DNA of 64,000 bases, from assembly GCA_905221235.1 (NCBI GenBank), contig CAJNCJ010000008.1:1-64000 (forward strand), given 5' to 3'. A program made the position numbers and the translations under genes. Position 1 is the stretch's first letter, and every line of letters begins with the position of its first letter. The DNA is from a bacterium. GTDB taxonomy: Bacteria > Bacillota > Bacilli > Lactobacillales > Streptococcaceae. This document shows positions 1 through 9,646 of the stretch, piece by piece. The notes under the pieces were generated by a model. That model was given only the letters and a program-made list of their open reading frames with translations. It ran no database searches and was not told where the DNA came from.

Positions 1-78
1 CGAACACAGAAGTTAAGCCCTAGAACGCCGGAAGTAGTTGGGGGTTGCCCCCTGTGAGATATGGAAGTCGCTTAGCTT
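1..78 (+). rRNA. rrf: 5S ribosomal RNA, 3' part
   Basis: The window opens inside a 5S rRNA: the segment starting CGAACACAGAAGTTAAGCCC and the helix around GGGGGTTGCCCCC are typical of streptococcal 5S. The 5' part lies outside the window. A tRNA-Asn follows after 3 nt, as at the end of a streptococcal rrn operon. Confidence 0.93.
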
Positions 79-81
79 TAA

Positions 82-155
82 TCCGCCATAGCTCAGTTGG
101 TAGTAGCGCATGACTGTTAATCATGATGTCGTAGGTTCGAGTCCTACTGGCGGAG
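82..155 (+). tRNA. tRNA-Asn (GTT)
   Basis: A 74-nt cloverleaf. The acceptor arm TCCGCCA pairs with TGGCGGA at 148-154, with G155 as discriminator base. The anticodon loop CTGTTAA gives anticodon GTT, and GGTTCGAGTCC forms the T arm. CCA is not encoded. It is the last gene of the rRNA operon. Confidence 0.96.
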
Positions 156-164
156 TAGTTAATT

Positions 165-189
165 AAAGGAGGTTTCGACCTCTTTTTTT
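165..189 (+). terminator. Terminator of the rRNA-tRNA operon
   Basis: GAGGT-TTCG-ACCTC hairpin followed by seven T, directly after tRNA-Asn. Confidence 0.8.
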
Positions 190-241
190 GTTATGTAATT
201 AATAATCTGTCTTGCACCTAATGACAAGTGATATTTTTATT

Positions 242-1616
242 GGCTCTTTGTCAACTGTAGTGGGTTGAAGAAAAGCTAAGATAGAGAAAGGACGGATTTC
301 GTCCTTTCTTTTTTGATATTGAGAGCGATAAAAATCCGTTTTTTGAAGTTTTCAAAGTTCCGAAAACCAAAGGCATTGCGCTTGATAAGTTTGATGAGAT
401 TATTGGTCGCTTCTAATTTGGCGTTCGAATAGGGTAGTTGAAGAGCGTTGACAAGCTTCTCTTTATCCTTGAGGAAGGTTTTAAAGACAGTCTGAAAAAG
501 AGGATGAACCTGCTTTAGATTGTCCTTAATAAGTCCGAAGAATTTGTTAGGTTCCTTGTTCTGAAAGTGAAAAAGCAAGAGTTGATAGAGATTGTAGTGG
601 TGTCTCAAGTCTTCTGAATAGCTCAAAAGCTTGTCTAGAATTTCTTTATTCGTTAAGTGCATACGAAAAGTAGGGCGATAAAATCGCTTATCACTCAGTT
701 TACGACTATCTTGTTGAATAAGCTTCCAGTAGCGCTTGATGGCCTTATATTCATGGGATTTTCGCTCAAATTGATTCATGATTTGAACACGGACGCGACT
801 CATAGCACGATTGAGATGTTGGACAATGTGAAATCGATCTAGAACGATTTTAGCACATGGAAAAAGCTGTTTAGCTAAGTCATAATAAGGACTAAACATA
901 TCCATAGTAATGATTTTCACCTGACAACGAACGGCTCTATCGTAGCGCAGAAAGTGATTTCGGATGATAGCCTGTGTTCTGCCTTCAAGAACAGTGATGA
1001 TGTTGAGATTATCAAAATCTTGTGCAATGAAACTCATCTTTCCCTTGGTAAAGGCATACTCGTCCCAGGACATAATCTCAGGAAGACGAGAAAAATCAGT
1101 CTTAAAACGGAAGTCACTAAGCTTGCGAATGACAGTTGAAGTTGAAATAGCCAGTTGATGAGCGATATCGGTCATAGAAGTTTTTTCAATCAACTTTTGC
1201 GCAATCTTTTGGTTGATAATACGAGGAATTTGGTGATTTTTCTTGACGAGAGAGGTCTCGGCTACCATCATTTTAGAACACTGATAGCACTTGAAACGAC
1301 GCTTTTTCAGGAGGATTCTGGTAGGCATACCAGTTGTTTCAAGGTAAGGAATTTTCGATGGTTTTTGGAAGTCATATTTATCCATTTGCCCTAGGCAATG
1401 TGGACACTTAGTGTCAGGATGATCTAGCTTAGCGATAATTTCCTTGTGTGTATCCATATTGATGATATCTAGAATTTTGATGTTTGAGTCTTGGATATCA
1501 AGTAGTTTTTGATAAAAAGTAATGATTCCATATGATTTTTTCTATGGAACTTTTTCTACAACAAAATAGGGTCCATAATATCCATAGGGGGTACCCACTA
1601 CAAATATTATAGAGCC
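242..1616 (-). mobile_element. ISL3-family insertion sequence (IS1167-like), complete
   Basis: A 1375-bp element with one transposase on the minus strand. Its ends are imperfect 24-bp inverted repeats: both read GGCTCT outermost and TGTAGTGGGT innermost (242-265 and 1593-1616). It is flanked by an exact 8-bp direct repeat TTTTTATT (234-241 and 1617-1624), the target duplication size expected for ISL3. The intact ends, duplication and ORF suggest a fairly recent insertion. The target was itself an older ISL3 remnant. Confidence 0.92.
276..1457 (-). CDS. ISL3-family transposase
   Basis: A 393-residue DDE transposase that moves the surrounding element. It has an N-terminal zinc ribbon (CPHC at 18-21 and CYQC at 57-60), then a helix-turn-helix region with AISTSTVIRKL near 103. 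The DDE catalytic core fits D132 (SWDEYAF), D186 (ITMDMF) and E349 (KLEATNN). The frame is uninterrupted, so the enzyme is probably active. It is the only gene in the element and is transcribed against comW and purA. Confidence 0.95.
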   Translation of the reverse strand: MDTHKEIIAKLDHPDTKCPHCLGQMDKYDFQKPSKIPYLETTGMPTRILLKKRRFKCYQCSKMMVAETSLVKKNHQIPRIINQKIAQKLIEKTSMTDIAHQLAISTSTVIRKLSDFRFKTDFSRLPEIMSWDEYAFTKGKMSFIAQDFDNLNIITVLEGRTQAIIRNHFLRYDRAVRCQVKIITMDMFSPYYDLAKQLFPCAKIVLDRFHIVQHLNRAMSRVRVQIMNQFERKSHEYKAIKRYWKLIQQDSRKLSDKRFYRPTFRMHLTNKEILDKLLSYSEDLRHHYNLYQLLLFHFQNKEPNKFFGLIKDNLKQVHPLFQTVFKTFLKDKEKLVNALQLPYSNAKLEATNNLIKLIKRNAFGFRNFENFKKRIFIALNIKKERTKSVLSLS

Positions 1617-1700
1617 TTTTTATTGACGAGAGAAATTTCACTGACAGCTATTTTTGAGCAATGATTGCAAGTGAAACTGTGCTTTTCGAGGATTTAACCA
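1617..1700 (-). pseudogene. Remnant of an older ISL3 transposase, split by the newer IS
   Basis: Reverse translation of this stretch gives ILEKHSFTCNHCSKIAVSEI followed by SLVNK. It aligns with residues 48-73 of the neighbouring transposase, including the second CxxC zinc pair. The homology seems to continue weakly on the other side of the insertion (about 200-241). It is a small degenerate fragment with stops in its extension. Confidence 0.75.
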
Positions 1701-1811
1701 ATATAAATATTGCAAATTTAAAAGTCTTAAGGAGATCTTTTTAGGTCTTTAACCGTTTGAAATTTATTTAAGATATTTGTTTCTATTATGTCTATCTTTC
1801 TCATTTTTTAT

Positions 1812-1878
1812 TTTGTTGAGGTTGGTATTTGAGCAATTCAGGAATTGTTGATAACTTTTTATAATTTTTTGTTAGAAT
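1812..1878 (+). promoter_or_regulatory. ComE-type direct repeat and -10 of comW
   Basis: TTTGTTGAG (1812-1820) and GCAATTCAG (1833-1841) are 21 bp apart, the period of ComE binding sites. TAGAAT at 1873-1878 is the likely -10, with no good -35. The same spacing is seen upstream of comA. ComE control of comW is established in S. pneumoniae; the site assignment here is by eye. Confidence 0.65.
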
Positions 1879-1909
1879 AAGGTCATAAAAAGTAAAGGAG
1901 TGTATGCTT

Positions 1910-2143
1910 ATGCTACAAAGTATTTATGATCAGATGTCTGATTTCTATGAGAGTATCGAAGAAGAGTATGCTACTTTCTTTGATAATAGTTGGGAATGGG
2001 AACATTTTCATTTTAAATTTTTGATTTATTATTTAGTTCGATATGGCATTGGGTGTCGTAGGGATTTTATCGTTTACCATTATCGTGTTGCTTATCGTTT
2101 GTATCTTGAAAAGATGATAATGAATCGGGGGGTTATTTCTTGA
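1910..2143 (+). CDS. comW: ComW, competence sigma-factor activator
   Basis: A 77-residue protein starting MLQSIYDQ, rich in aromatic residues. I recognise it from the S. pneumoniae protein of about 78 residues, especially HFHFKFLIYYLVRYGIGCRR and VYHYRVAYRLYLEK. ComW protects and activates the alternative sigma factor ComX (SigX) in competence. Its place upstream of purA matches pneumococcus. An in-frame ATG lies 6 nt upstream (1904), but AAAGGAG at about 9 nt spacing favours 1910. Confidence 0.92.
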   Translation: MLQSIYDQMSDFYESIEEEYATFFDNSWEWEHFHFKFLIYYLVRYGIGCRRDFIVYHYRVAYRLYLEKMIMNRGVIS

Positions 2144-2160
2144 TGAGGTAATTTTAGTAC

Positions 2161-2173
2161 ATTTCCGAACAAA
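2161..2173 (+). promoter_or_regulatory. PurBox-like site upstream of purA
   Basis: ATTTCCGAACAAA matches the lactic-acid-bacterial PurBox AWWWCCGAACWWT except for its last base. It lies about 97 bp upstream of the purA -35. PurR control is inferred. Confidence 0.5.
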
Positions 2174-2269
2174 CTTACTTTTTTATGGCAATATAACAAT
2201 AAATAGCTGGTAATTTTTCTAAATCATTTTTTAATAGTTGGAAATAGCAAATCTTTCTATTGTTTCTTC

Positions 2270-2298
2270 TTGATAAAAAGGCGATTTTTTCTTATAAT
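2270..2298 (+). promoter_or_regulatory. purA promoter
   Basis: TTGATA (2270-2275), 17-bp spacer, TATAAT (2293-2298). Transcription would start near 2305 and give a leader of about 72 nt with two small hairpins: GCGGG/CCTGC, and GAGCC/GGGCTC just before the start. Confidence 0.75.
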
Positions 2299-2307
2299 AA
2301 ATTGTAA

Positions 2308-3663
<1,356 letters not shown>

Positions 3664-3669
3664 GAGATT

Positions 3670-3702
3670 TTTAAGATTTGTTTAAGATAGGTCGGGTATA
3701 CT
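3670..3702 (+). promoter_or_regulatory. CiaR-controlled promoter
   Basis: Direct repeat TTTAAG-N5-TTTAAG (3670-3675 and 3681-3686), 10 bp upstream of the -10 TATACT (3697-3702). This is the CiaR binding arrangement known from pneumococcal csRNA promoters. Confidence 0.85.
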
Positions 3703-3708
3703 ATAGAC

Positions 3709-3810
3709 AGTTACAAGAAGACCTCCTAACTTGTTGTAACAAATATCCTAAACTTTTCTTTTTCATAATAATCTCCCTATAGAGTCACCGCATTCGGTGG
3801 CTTTTTTTGT
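3709..3810 (+). ncRNA. cia-dependent small RNA (csRNA)
   Basis: A non-coding transcript of about 100 nt between the CiaR promoter and a terminator. It contains the unpaired anti-Shine-Dalgarno stretch GACCTCCTAAC (from about 3720), as in csRNAs that block ribosome binding on target mRNAs. It ends in CACCG-CATT-CGGTG plus seven T. Pneumococcus has five such RNAs (ccnA-E); I think this is ccnC but cannot confirm it. Confidence 0.85.
3784..3808 (+). terminator. csRNA / purA terminator
   Basis: Hairpin GTCACCG-CATT-CGGTGGC followed by TTTTTTT. Confidence 0.85.
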
Positions 3811-3863
3811 GTTGGGATTCATGATATAATAATAAAATCGACAAGTAGGAAAAGGGAAAAGAG

Positions 3864-4331
3864 ATGGATTATACGCTTGAAGAAAAAGAAGTCTTTATGA
3901 GGGAGGCTTTGAGAGAGGCTGAGATTGCCTTAGAACACGATGAAATTCCAATTGGTTGTGTGATTGTTAAGGACGGAGAAATCATTGGTCGTGGGCATAA
4001 TGCGCGTGAGGAATTGCAGCGAGCGGTTATGCATGCGGAGATTATGGCTATAGAGAATGCGAACTTGAGTGAGGAGAGTTGGCGCTTGCTGGACTGCACG
4101 CTTTTTGTGACCATTGAGCCTTGTGTCATGTGTAGTGGGGCGATTGGGCTTGCCCGTATTCCAAATGTGGTCTATGGGGCTAAAAACCAGAAATTTGGTG
4201 CTGCTGGGAGTTTGTACGATATCTTGACAGATGAGCGTCTCAATCATCGTGTGGAGGTTGAAACGGGAATTTTGGAAGATGAATGCGCAGCTATTATGCA
4301 GGACTTTTTTAGAAATAGACGGAAAAAATAA
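3864..4331 (+). CDS. tadA: tRNA adenosine(34) deaminase TadA
   Basis: A 155-residue zinc deaminase converting A34 to inosine in tRNA-Arg(ACG). The zinc and catalytic signature is complete: H57-A-E59 and P86-C87-V-M-C90. Length and sequence match streptococcal TadA. A GGGAAAAGAG stretch precedes the start. The gene stands alone between the csRNA and ffs. Confidence 0.95.
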   Translation: MDYTLEEKEVFMREALREAEIALEHDEIPIGCVIVKDGEIIGRGHNAREELQRAVMHAEIMAIENANLSEESWRLLDCTLFVTIEPCVMCSGAIGLARIPNVVYGAKNQKFGAAGSLYDILTDERLNHRVEVETGILEDECAAIMQDFFRNRRKK

Positions 4332-4373
4332 TTTTGCTTTTAAAATGAATAGGAATGTGATATAATAAATAGT

Positions 4374-4446
4374 GGAGCAACAGTTCTGCGTGAAGCGGGT
4401 CAGGGGAGGAATCCAGCAGCCCTAAGCGATTTGAATTGTGTGCTCT
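4374..4446 (+). ncRNA. ffs: Signal recognition particle RNA (small type)
   Basis: Contains the invariant SRP core GGTCAGGGGAGGAATCCAGC followed by AGCCCTAAGC. The ends pair (GAGCA 4375-4379 with TGCTC 4441-4445), then come T residues that act as terminator. An extended -10 TGATATAAT lies at 4359-4366. With Ffh it targets membrane proteins. Exact ends are estimates. Confidence 0.93.
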
Positions 4447-4461
4447 TTTTTTCGTGCTTTT

Positions 4462-4469
4462 TCCGAATA
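4462..4469 (+). promoter_or_regulatory. ComX combox upstream of dut-radA
   Basis: TCCGAATA after a T-rich stretch differs by one base from the late-competence combox TACGAATA. It is followed by the same AAATA-AGATAGA spacing seen before the Rpn genes. The operon ends in radA, a known late competence gene in S. pneumoniae. Confidence 0.75.
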
Positions 4470-4517
4470 AATAAGATAGAATAATCTAGAATAAATGATA
4501 ATAGAAAAGAGAAGATT

Positions 4518-4961
4518 ATGAGAATTCGTGGTTTTGAATTGGTTTCGAGTTTTACAGATGAAAATTTATTGCCCAAGCGTGAGACAGCGCATGCGGCTGG
4601 TTACGACTTAAAGGTTGCGGAACGGACTGTGATTGCTCCAGGAGAGATTGTTTTGGTTCCGACAGGGGTTAAGGCTTATATGCAGCCGACTGAGGTTCTC
4701 TACCTCTATGATCGATCTTCAAATCCTCGTAAGAAGGGCTTGGTTTTAATTAATTCAGTTGGAGTCATTGATGGGGATTATTATGGAAATCCTGGGAATG
4801 AAGGGCATATTTTTGCGCAGATGAAGAATATCACAGACCAAGAGGTTGTTCTTGAAGTTGGGGAACGTGTGGTTCAGGCTGTCTTTGCTCCTTTCTTAAT
4901 TGCAGATGGAGATGCGGCTGATGGCGTTCGAACTGGTGGATTTGGATCGACAGGGCACTAG
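4518..4961 (+). CDS. dut: dUTP pyrophosphatase
   Basis: A 147-residue trimeric-type dUTPase that hydrolyses dUTP to dUMP, keeping uracil out of DNA. The five family motifs are in order: AGYDL, DRSSNPRKKG, GVIDGDYYGNPGNEGH, GERVVQAVF and the C-terminal RTGGFGSTG arm. It is the first gene of a combox-preceded operon and runs into the phosphatase gene one base after its stop. Confidence 0.95.
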   Translation: MRIRGFELVSSFTDENLLPKRETAHAAGYDLKVAERTVIAPGEIVLVPTGVKAYMQPTEVLYLYDRSSNPRKKGLVLINSVGVIDGDYYGNPGNEGHIFAQMKNITDQEVVLEVGERVVQAVFAPFLIADGDAADGVRTGGFGSTGH

Positions 4962-4962
4962 A

Positions 4963-5478
4963 ATGAAGATTATCTTTGTACGTCATGGGGAGCCAGATTA
5001 CCGTGAGTTAGAGGAGCGTTCTTATATGGGATTTGGGATAGATTTGGCACCATTGTCTGATAAGGGACGGCAGCAAGCCCAGAAATTGAGTACCAATTCT
5101 TTACTATCCTCAGCTGAAATAATCATATCTTCTGCAGTGACGCGAGCTTTAGAAACGGCTTTTTATGTATCCTGTGCTACTGGTCTTCCTTTAAGAGTAG
5201 AGCCTTTATTACATGAATGGCAGGTCTATGAAAGTGGCACAGATAATTTTGAAAAAGCTCGTACTATGTTTCTAGAAAACAAGGGGGAGTTACTTCCTAA
5301 TAGTCCTATTCAATATGAGACAGCTACGGAAATGAAGTCTCGTTTTCTAGAATGCATGGCTAAGTATCGAGAACATCAGACTGTGGTAGTTATTGCTCAT
5401 CGAATGCTCATGCGCCAGTTTGTGCCAAATGAGAAGATTGATTTTTGTCAAGTGATTGAGTGTGAGTTAGAGATTTAG
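4963..5478 (+). CDS. Histidine phosphatase (phosphoglycerate mutase-like)
   Basis: A 171-residue histidine-phosphatase family protein. It begins [11 protein letters not shown] with the catalytic RHG, and AHRM near residue 145 supplies the second His. The substrate is unknown. ATG 4963 starts one base after the dut stop, so the genes are probably translationally coupled; longer in-frame starts lie inside dut. It sits between dut and radA. Confidence 0.85.
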   Translation: MKIIFVRHGEPDYRELEERSYMGFGIDLAPLSDKGRQQAQKLSTNSLLSSAEIIISSAVTRALETAFYVSCATGLPLRVEPLLHEWQVYESGTDNFEKARTMFLENKGELLPNSPIQYETATEMKSRFLECMAKYREHQTVVVIAHRMLMRQFVPNEKIDFCQVIECELEI

Positions 5479-5491
5479 AAAGAGGTTTATC

Positions 5492-6853
5492 ATCGCAAAG
5501 AAAAAAGCGACATTTGTATGTCAAAATTGTGGGTATAATTCCCCTAAATATCTGGGACGATGCCCCAACTGTGGGTCTTGGTCTTCTTTTGTAGAAGAGG
5601 TTGAGGTTGCCGAGGTCAAAAATGCGCGTGTGTCATTGACAGGGGAGAAAACCAAGCCCATGAAACTGGCTGAGGTGACTTCCATCAATGTCAATCGAAC
5701 CAAGACTGAGATGGAGGAATTTAACCGTGTACTCGGTGGAGGAGTGGTGCCAGGAAGCCTAGTCCTCATCGGTGGGGATCCTGGTATTGGGAAATCAACC
5801 CTTCTATTACAAGTCTCAACCCAGTTGTCCCAAGTGGGAACGGTTCTCTACGTCAGTGGGGAGGAGTCTGCCCAGCAGATTAAACTACGTGCAGAGCGTT
5901 TGGGTGATATTGATAGCGAGTTTTATCTCTATGCAGAGACCAATATGCAGAGTGTTCGTGCTGAGGTGGAGCGCATTCAACCAGACTTTCTCATTATCGA
6001 TTCCATCCAGACCATTATGTCTCCTGAGATTTCAGGGGTGCAGGGGTCTGTGTCTCAGGTGCGTGAGGTGACGGCTGAGCTCATGCAACTGGCCAAAACT
6101 AATAACATTGCTATCTTTATCGTCGGCCATGTGACCAAGGAAGGAACCTTGGCTGGGCCTCGTATGTTGGAGCATATGGTGGATACGGTGCTTTACTTTG
6201 AAGGGGAGCGTCACCATACCTTTCGTATTTTGAGAGCGGTCAAAAACCGTTTTGGTTCCACTAATGAGATTGGGATTTTTGAGATGCAGTCGGGTGGCTT
6301 GGTTGAGGTCCTCAATCCGAGCCAAGTTTTCCTAGAAGAGCGTTTGGACGGGGCGACTGGTTCGTCAATCGTTGTGACCATGGAAGGGACACGTCCTATT
6401 CTAGCGGAGGTACAGGCTTTGGTGACACCAACCATGTTTGGAAATGCCAAACGTACGACGACAGGACTTGATTTTAATCGTGCGAGTCTGATTATGGCTG
6501 TTTTGGAAAAGCGTGCAGGTCTTCTCTTGCAAAATCAGGACGCCTATCTCAAATCTGCTGGCGGTGTCAAATTGGATGAACCTGCCATTGACTTGGCTGT
6601 TGCTGTTGCCATTGCTTCAAGCTACAAGGACAAGCCTACCAATCCTCAGGAATGTTTTGTAGGCGAACTGGGCTTGACGGGTGAGATTCGGCGCGTGAAT
6701 CGTATCGAGCAGCGCATCAATGAAGCTGCTAAACTGGGCTTTACTAAGATTTATGTACCTAAGAATTCCTTGACAGGAATTACTCCGCCTAAGGAAATTC
6801 AGGTCATTGGAGTGACAATGATTCAGGAAGTTTTGAAAAAGGTCTTTGCATAA
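5492..6853 (+). CDS. radA: DNA repair / branch-migration ATPase RadA, ATC start
   Basis: A RecA-like hexameric helicase that extends D-loops in recombination and transformation. It has an N-terminal C4 zinc finger (CQNC ... CPNC, residues 10-30), Walker [10 protein letters not shown], the RadA-specific KNRFG and a C-terminal Lon-like domain. No ATG, GTG or TTG lies between the in-frame stop at 5468 and the zinc finger. ATC at 5492, 6 nt after AAAGAGG, yields 453 residues, the usual length. A conventional ATG occurs only at 5630 and would delete the zinc finger. Confidence 0.93.
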   Translation: MAKKKATFVCQNCGYNSPKYLGRCPNCGSWSSFVEEVEVAEVKNARVSLTGEKTKPMKLAEVTSINVNRTKTEMEEFNRVLGGGVVPGSLVLIGGDPGIGKSTLLLQVSTQLSQVGTVLYVSGEESAQQIKLRAERLGDIDSEFYLYAETNMQSVRAEVERIQPDFLIIDSIQTIMSPEISGVQGSVSQVREVTAELMQLAKTNNIAIFIVGHVTKEGTLAGPRMLEHMVDTVLYFEGERHHTFRILRAVKNRFGSTNEIGIFEMQSGGLVEVLNPSQVFLEERLDGATGSSIVVTMEGTRPILAEVQALVTPTMFGNAKRTTTGLDFNRASLIMAVLEKRAGLLLQNQDAYLKSAGGVKLDEPAIDLAVAVAIASSYKDKPTNPQECFVGELGLTGEIRRVNRIEQRINEAAKLGFTKIYVPKNSLTGITPPKEIQVIGVTMIQEVLKKVFA

Positions 6854-6925
6854 TCCGTGACAAATCCTCTTAAAAATGATAAGATAGGAGAAATATTTGA
6901 CTATCAAATTTTCGAGGAGGGAATC

Positions 6926-7423
6926 GTGTCGTATTTTGAACAGTTTATGCAAGCCAATCAGGCTTATGTTGCCCTACATGGGCAGTTAAATTTGCCACTT
7001 AAACCCAAAACAAGAGTAGCCATTGTGACCTGTATGGACTCACGTCTGCACGTTGCACAAGCTCTAGGTTTGGCACTTGGGGATGCTCATATCTTGCGGA
7101 ATGCAGGTGGTCGAGTGACTGAGGACATGATTCGTTCGCTGGTGATTTCCCAGCAACAGATGGGAACAAGAGAGATTGTGGTGCTGCACCATACAGACTG
7201 TGGTGCTCAGACTTTTGAAAATGGTCCTTTTCAGGAGTATCTGAAAGAGGAACTAGGTGTCGATGTGTCAGATCAGGACTTCTTGCCCTTCCAAGATATA
7301 GAGGAGAGTGTACGTGAGGATATGCAACTCCTTATCGAATCTCCCCTAATACCAGACGATGTCATTATCTCTGGTGCCATTTACGATGTAGATACAGGAA
7401 GTATGACAGTTGTAGAATTGTAA
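6926..7423 (+). CDS. Beta-class carbonic anhydrase
   Basis: A 165-residue protein interconverting CO2 and bicarbonate, which feeds carboxylations such as purine and fatty-acid synthesis. Zinc ligands are the CMDSR motif near residue 35 and HHTDCG near 90. The start is GTG 6926 after GAGGAGGG; a longer GTG-started frame from 6857 lacks a ribosome site. It follows radA by about 70 nt. Confidence 0.9.
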   Translation: MSYFEQFMQANQAYVALHGQLNLPLKPKTRVAIVTCMDSRLHVAQALGLALGDAHILRNAGGRVTEDMIRSLVISQQQMGTREIVVLHHTDCGAQTFENGPFQEYLKEELGVDVSDQDFLPFQDIEESVREDMQLLIESPLIPDDVIISGAIYDVDTGSMTVVEL

Positions 7424-7447
7424 ATACTTTATTTAGAAAGAAAGTGT

Positions 7448-8263
7448 ATGAAGAAAAACAGTATTTTATTTATTTTTATTTTCTTGCTCTGTATTGGTTT
7501 ACAGTATGAAACCATCTACTATACGGATGGTTCGATGTCAGCTGTGGAATATGGACTAATGGGAGTTTCTATCTTTCTAGCTCTCTTTTACATGATTCCG
7601 GCTCTTTATTTCCTTTTCCGTATTGGGAAAAAATGGGAATTGTCAAAGAAGGCCTTGATTTTGTCTTTATTGGGTGGGATGTTCCTTTCAGGCTGGTTGT
7701 CTAGCTTTGCGAATACCTATATCCATGATTTACTGGGTGTTCTTTTCCCAGATAGTGCCTTTTTAAATGCTTTTGAAAGTGCTATTGTGGCTCCTTTGGT
7801 AGAAGAACCGCTGAAATTACTGCCACTTGTTTTTGTTTTAGCTTTGGTTCCTGTGCGAAAATTAAAATCTTTGTTTTTATTAGGGATTGCTTCTGGTTTG
7901 GGATTTCAAATGATTGAGGATATTGGCTACATTCGTACGGATTTGCCAGAGGGCTTTGACTTTACTATTTCGAGAATTTTAGAGCGTATCATCTCAGGAA
8001 TTGCCTCTCACTGGACTTTTTCAGGTTTGGCTGTAGTGGGTGTTTACTTGCTTTACAGAGCCTATAAAGGGCAGAAGGCTGGCAAGAAAGAGGGGCTTAT
8101 TTTCCTAGGTTTAGCCTTGGGAACTCACTTCTTATTTAACTCTCCTTTTGTAGAATTAGAGACAGAGTTGCCATTAGCGATTCCAGTGGTTACGGCTATT
8201 ACTCTCTATGGTTTTTATCAGGCTTATCGCTTTGTTGAGAAGAACGATGAGATAATGAACTAG
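7448..8263 (+). CDS. PrsW-family intramembrane metalloprotease
   Basis: A 271-residue integral membrane protein with about seven to eight hydrophobic segments. PrsW/CPBP-type residues are present: E119-E120 in EEPLK, E157-D158 in QMIEDIG, H188 in SHWTFSG, and H227/N231 in HFLFN. In Bacillus PrsW cleaves an anti-sigma factor; the substrate here is unknown. AGAAAG lies 7 nt before the start. Confidence 0.85.
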   Translation: MKKNSILFIFIFLLCIGLQYETIYYTDGSMSAVEYGLMGVSIFLALFYMIPALYFLFRIGKKWELSKKALILSLLGGMFLSGWLSSFANTYIHDLLGVLFPDSAFLNAFESAIVAPLVEEPLKLLPLVFVLALVPVRKLKSLFLLGIASGLGFQMIEDIGYIRTDLPEGFDFTISRILERIISGIASHWTFSGLAVVGVYLLYRAYKGQKAGKKEGLIFLGLALGTHFLFNSPFVELETELPLAIPVVTAITLYGFYQAYRFVEKNDEIMN

Positions 8264-8286
8264 AATATTTTTCAAAAGAATGATGC

Positions 8287-8320
8287 AAGGGTACAAATAT
8301 GGTGCCCTTCTTTTATTTTT
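8287..8320 (+). terminator. Terminator after the PrsW-like gene
   Basis: AAGGGTAC ... GTGCCCTT hairpin followed by a T-rich run. Confidence 0.7.
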
Positions 8321-8322
8321 GA

Positions 8323-8351
8323 TTGAAAAATAGTGTAAAAAGCGCTACAAT
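8323..8351 (+). promoter_or_regulatory. prs promoter
   Basis: TTGAAA (8323-8328), 17-bp spacer, TACAAT (8346-8351). Confidence 0.7.
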
Positions 8352-8407
8352 GGTAGATGGAAAATCTTGTGAAAAGCACAAGTGATACATATATACCGGA
8401 GGAAATC

Positions 8408-9376
8408 ATGTCTTTTTCTGATTTAAAGCTGTTTGCCCTTTCTTCTAATCAAGAATTGGCAAAACGTGTGGCGCAGGAGATTGGGATAGAGTTGGGGAAA
8501 TCAAGTGTTCGCCAATTTTCAGATGGAGAGATTCAGGTCAACATCGAAGAATCAATCCGTGGGAAACACGTCTTTATTCTACAATCAACTAGCTCGCCTG
8601 TAAATGACAATCTGCTTGAAATTTTGATTATGGTAGATGCTTTGAAGCGTGCGAGTGCAGAATCTGTCAATGTTGTCATGCCTTACTATGGGTATGCACG
8701 TCAGGATAGAAAGGCGAGAGCGCGTGAGCCAATCACTTCAAAACTTGTCGCAAATATGCTTGAAGTAGCTGGAGTGGATCGTTTATTGACAATCGACTTG
8801 CATGCTGCGCAGATTCAAGGATTCTTTGATATTCCTGTGGATCATTTGATGGGAGCTCCTCTGATTGCGGATTATTTTGAGCGTCGTGGCATGGTTGGTT
8901 CTGACTATGTGGTTGTCAGCCCAGACCATGGAGGGGTGACTCGTGCTCGTAAGTTGGCAGAATTTTTGAAAACATCTATTGCTATCATTGACAAACGTCG
9001 TAGTGTTGATAAGATGAATACCAGTGAAGTCATGAACATCATCGGTAAGGTAGAAGGCAAGACTTGTATCTTGATTGATGATATGATTGATACGGCTGGA
9101 ACCATTTGTCATGCAGCAGATGCCCTTGCGGAAGCTGGTGCTGTTGAAGTCTATGCAAGCTGTACGCACCCAGTTCTTTCTGGTCCTGCTATGGACAATA
9201 TCCAAAAATCAGCTATTAAGAAATTGGTTGTTTTGGATACTATCTACTTGCCAGAAGAGCGTTTGATTGATAAGATTGAGCAGATTTCGATTGCTCATCT
9301 ATTAGGGGATGCTATCGTGCGTATCCATGAAAAACGCCCACTTTCTCCACTTTTCAGTATTGAGAAAAAGATTTAA
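8408..9376 (+). CDS. prs: Ribose-phosphate pyrophosphokinase
   Basis: A 322-residue PRPP synthetase making phosphoribosyl pyrophosphate from ribose 5-phosphate and ATP, the precursor for the purine pathway encoded later in the window. It contains the SDGEIQVNI and [11 protein letters not shown] regions and the PRPP loop [14 protein letters not shown] 5 nt before ATG 8408 fixes the start; an upstream in-frame ATG at 8357 is not supported. Confidence 0.96.
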   Translation: MSFSDLKLFALSSNQELAKRVAQEIGIELGKSSVRQFSDGEIQVNIEESIRGKHVFILQSTSSPVNDNLLEILIMVDALKRASAESVNVVMPYYGYARQDRKARAREPITSKLVANMLEVAGVDRLLTIDLHAAQIQGFFDIPVDHLMGAPLIADYFERRGMVGSDYVVVSPDHGGVTRARKLAEFLKTSIAIIDKRRSVDKMNTSEVMNIIGKVEGKTCILIDDMIDTAGTICHAADALAEAGAVEVYASCTHPVLSGPAMDNIQKSAIKKLVVLDTIYLPEERLIDKIEQISIAHLLGDAIVRIHEKRPLSPLFSIEKKI

Positions 9377-9384
9377 TAACCAAG

Positions 9385-9408
9385 CCTGAGATAATTCTCA
9401 GGTTTTTT
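9385..9408 (+). terminator. prs terminator
   Basis: CCTGAG-ATAATT-CTCAGG followed by six T. Confidence 0.88.
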
Positions 9409-9417
9409 CGTCTCTTT

Positions 9418-9461
9418 TGCGAATAAATAGATAGAGTCAGTGAATCTAGTAAACCTAGATT
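9418..9461 (+). promoter_or_regulatory. Combox and palindrome upstream of Rpn copy 1
   Basis: TGCGAATA (9418-9425) fits the combox TNCGAATA. The inverted repeat AATCTAG-N5-CTAGATT (9443-9461) follows. The same pair occurs before Rpn copies 2 and 3. Here a BOX element separates them from the -10 box at 9626-9631. Confidence 0.65.
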
Positions 9462-9465
9462 TAAA

Positions 9466-9615
9466 ACTCTTCGAAAATCAAATTCAAACCACGTCAACGT
9501 CGCCTTGCCGTAGGTATGGTTACTGACTTCATCAGTTCTATCTACAACCTCAAAGCAGTGCTTTGAGCAGCCTGTGGCTAGTTTCCTAGTTTGCTCTTTG
9601 ATTTTCATTGAGTAT
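9466..9615 (+). repeat. BOX element (A-B-C)
   Basis: Starts ACTCTTCGAAAATC, contains the reverse complement of the BOX-PCR motif (CGTCGCCTTGCCGTAG), one boxB unit with CTCAAAGCAGTGCTTTGAG, and ends GATTTTCATTGAGTAT. It interrupts a promoter region that is continuous in the sister Rpn gene at 10700-10778. Confidence 0.92.
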
Positions 9616-9646
9616 AAAACTGTGGTATAATAAAAGGAGGAAAAGG

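Noticed and set aside
657-1394. Four plus-strand frames of 60-79 codons inside the transposase region
   Set aside because: They lie opposite the conserved transposase, lack ribosome sites and show no family features.
6857-6925. Longer carbonic anhydrase from GTG 6857
   Set aside because: No ribosome site; GTG 6926 follows GAGGAGGG and gives the family length.
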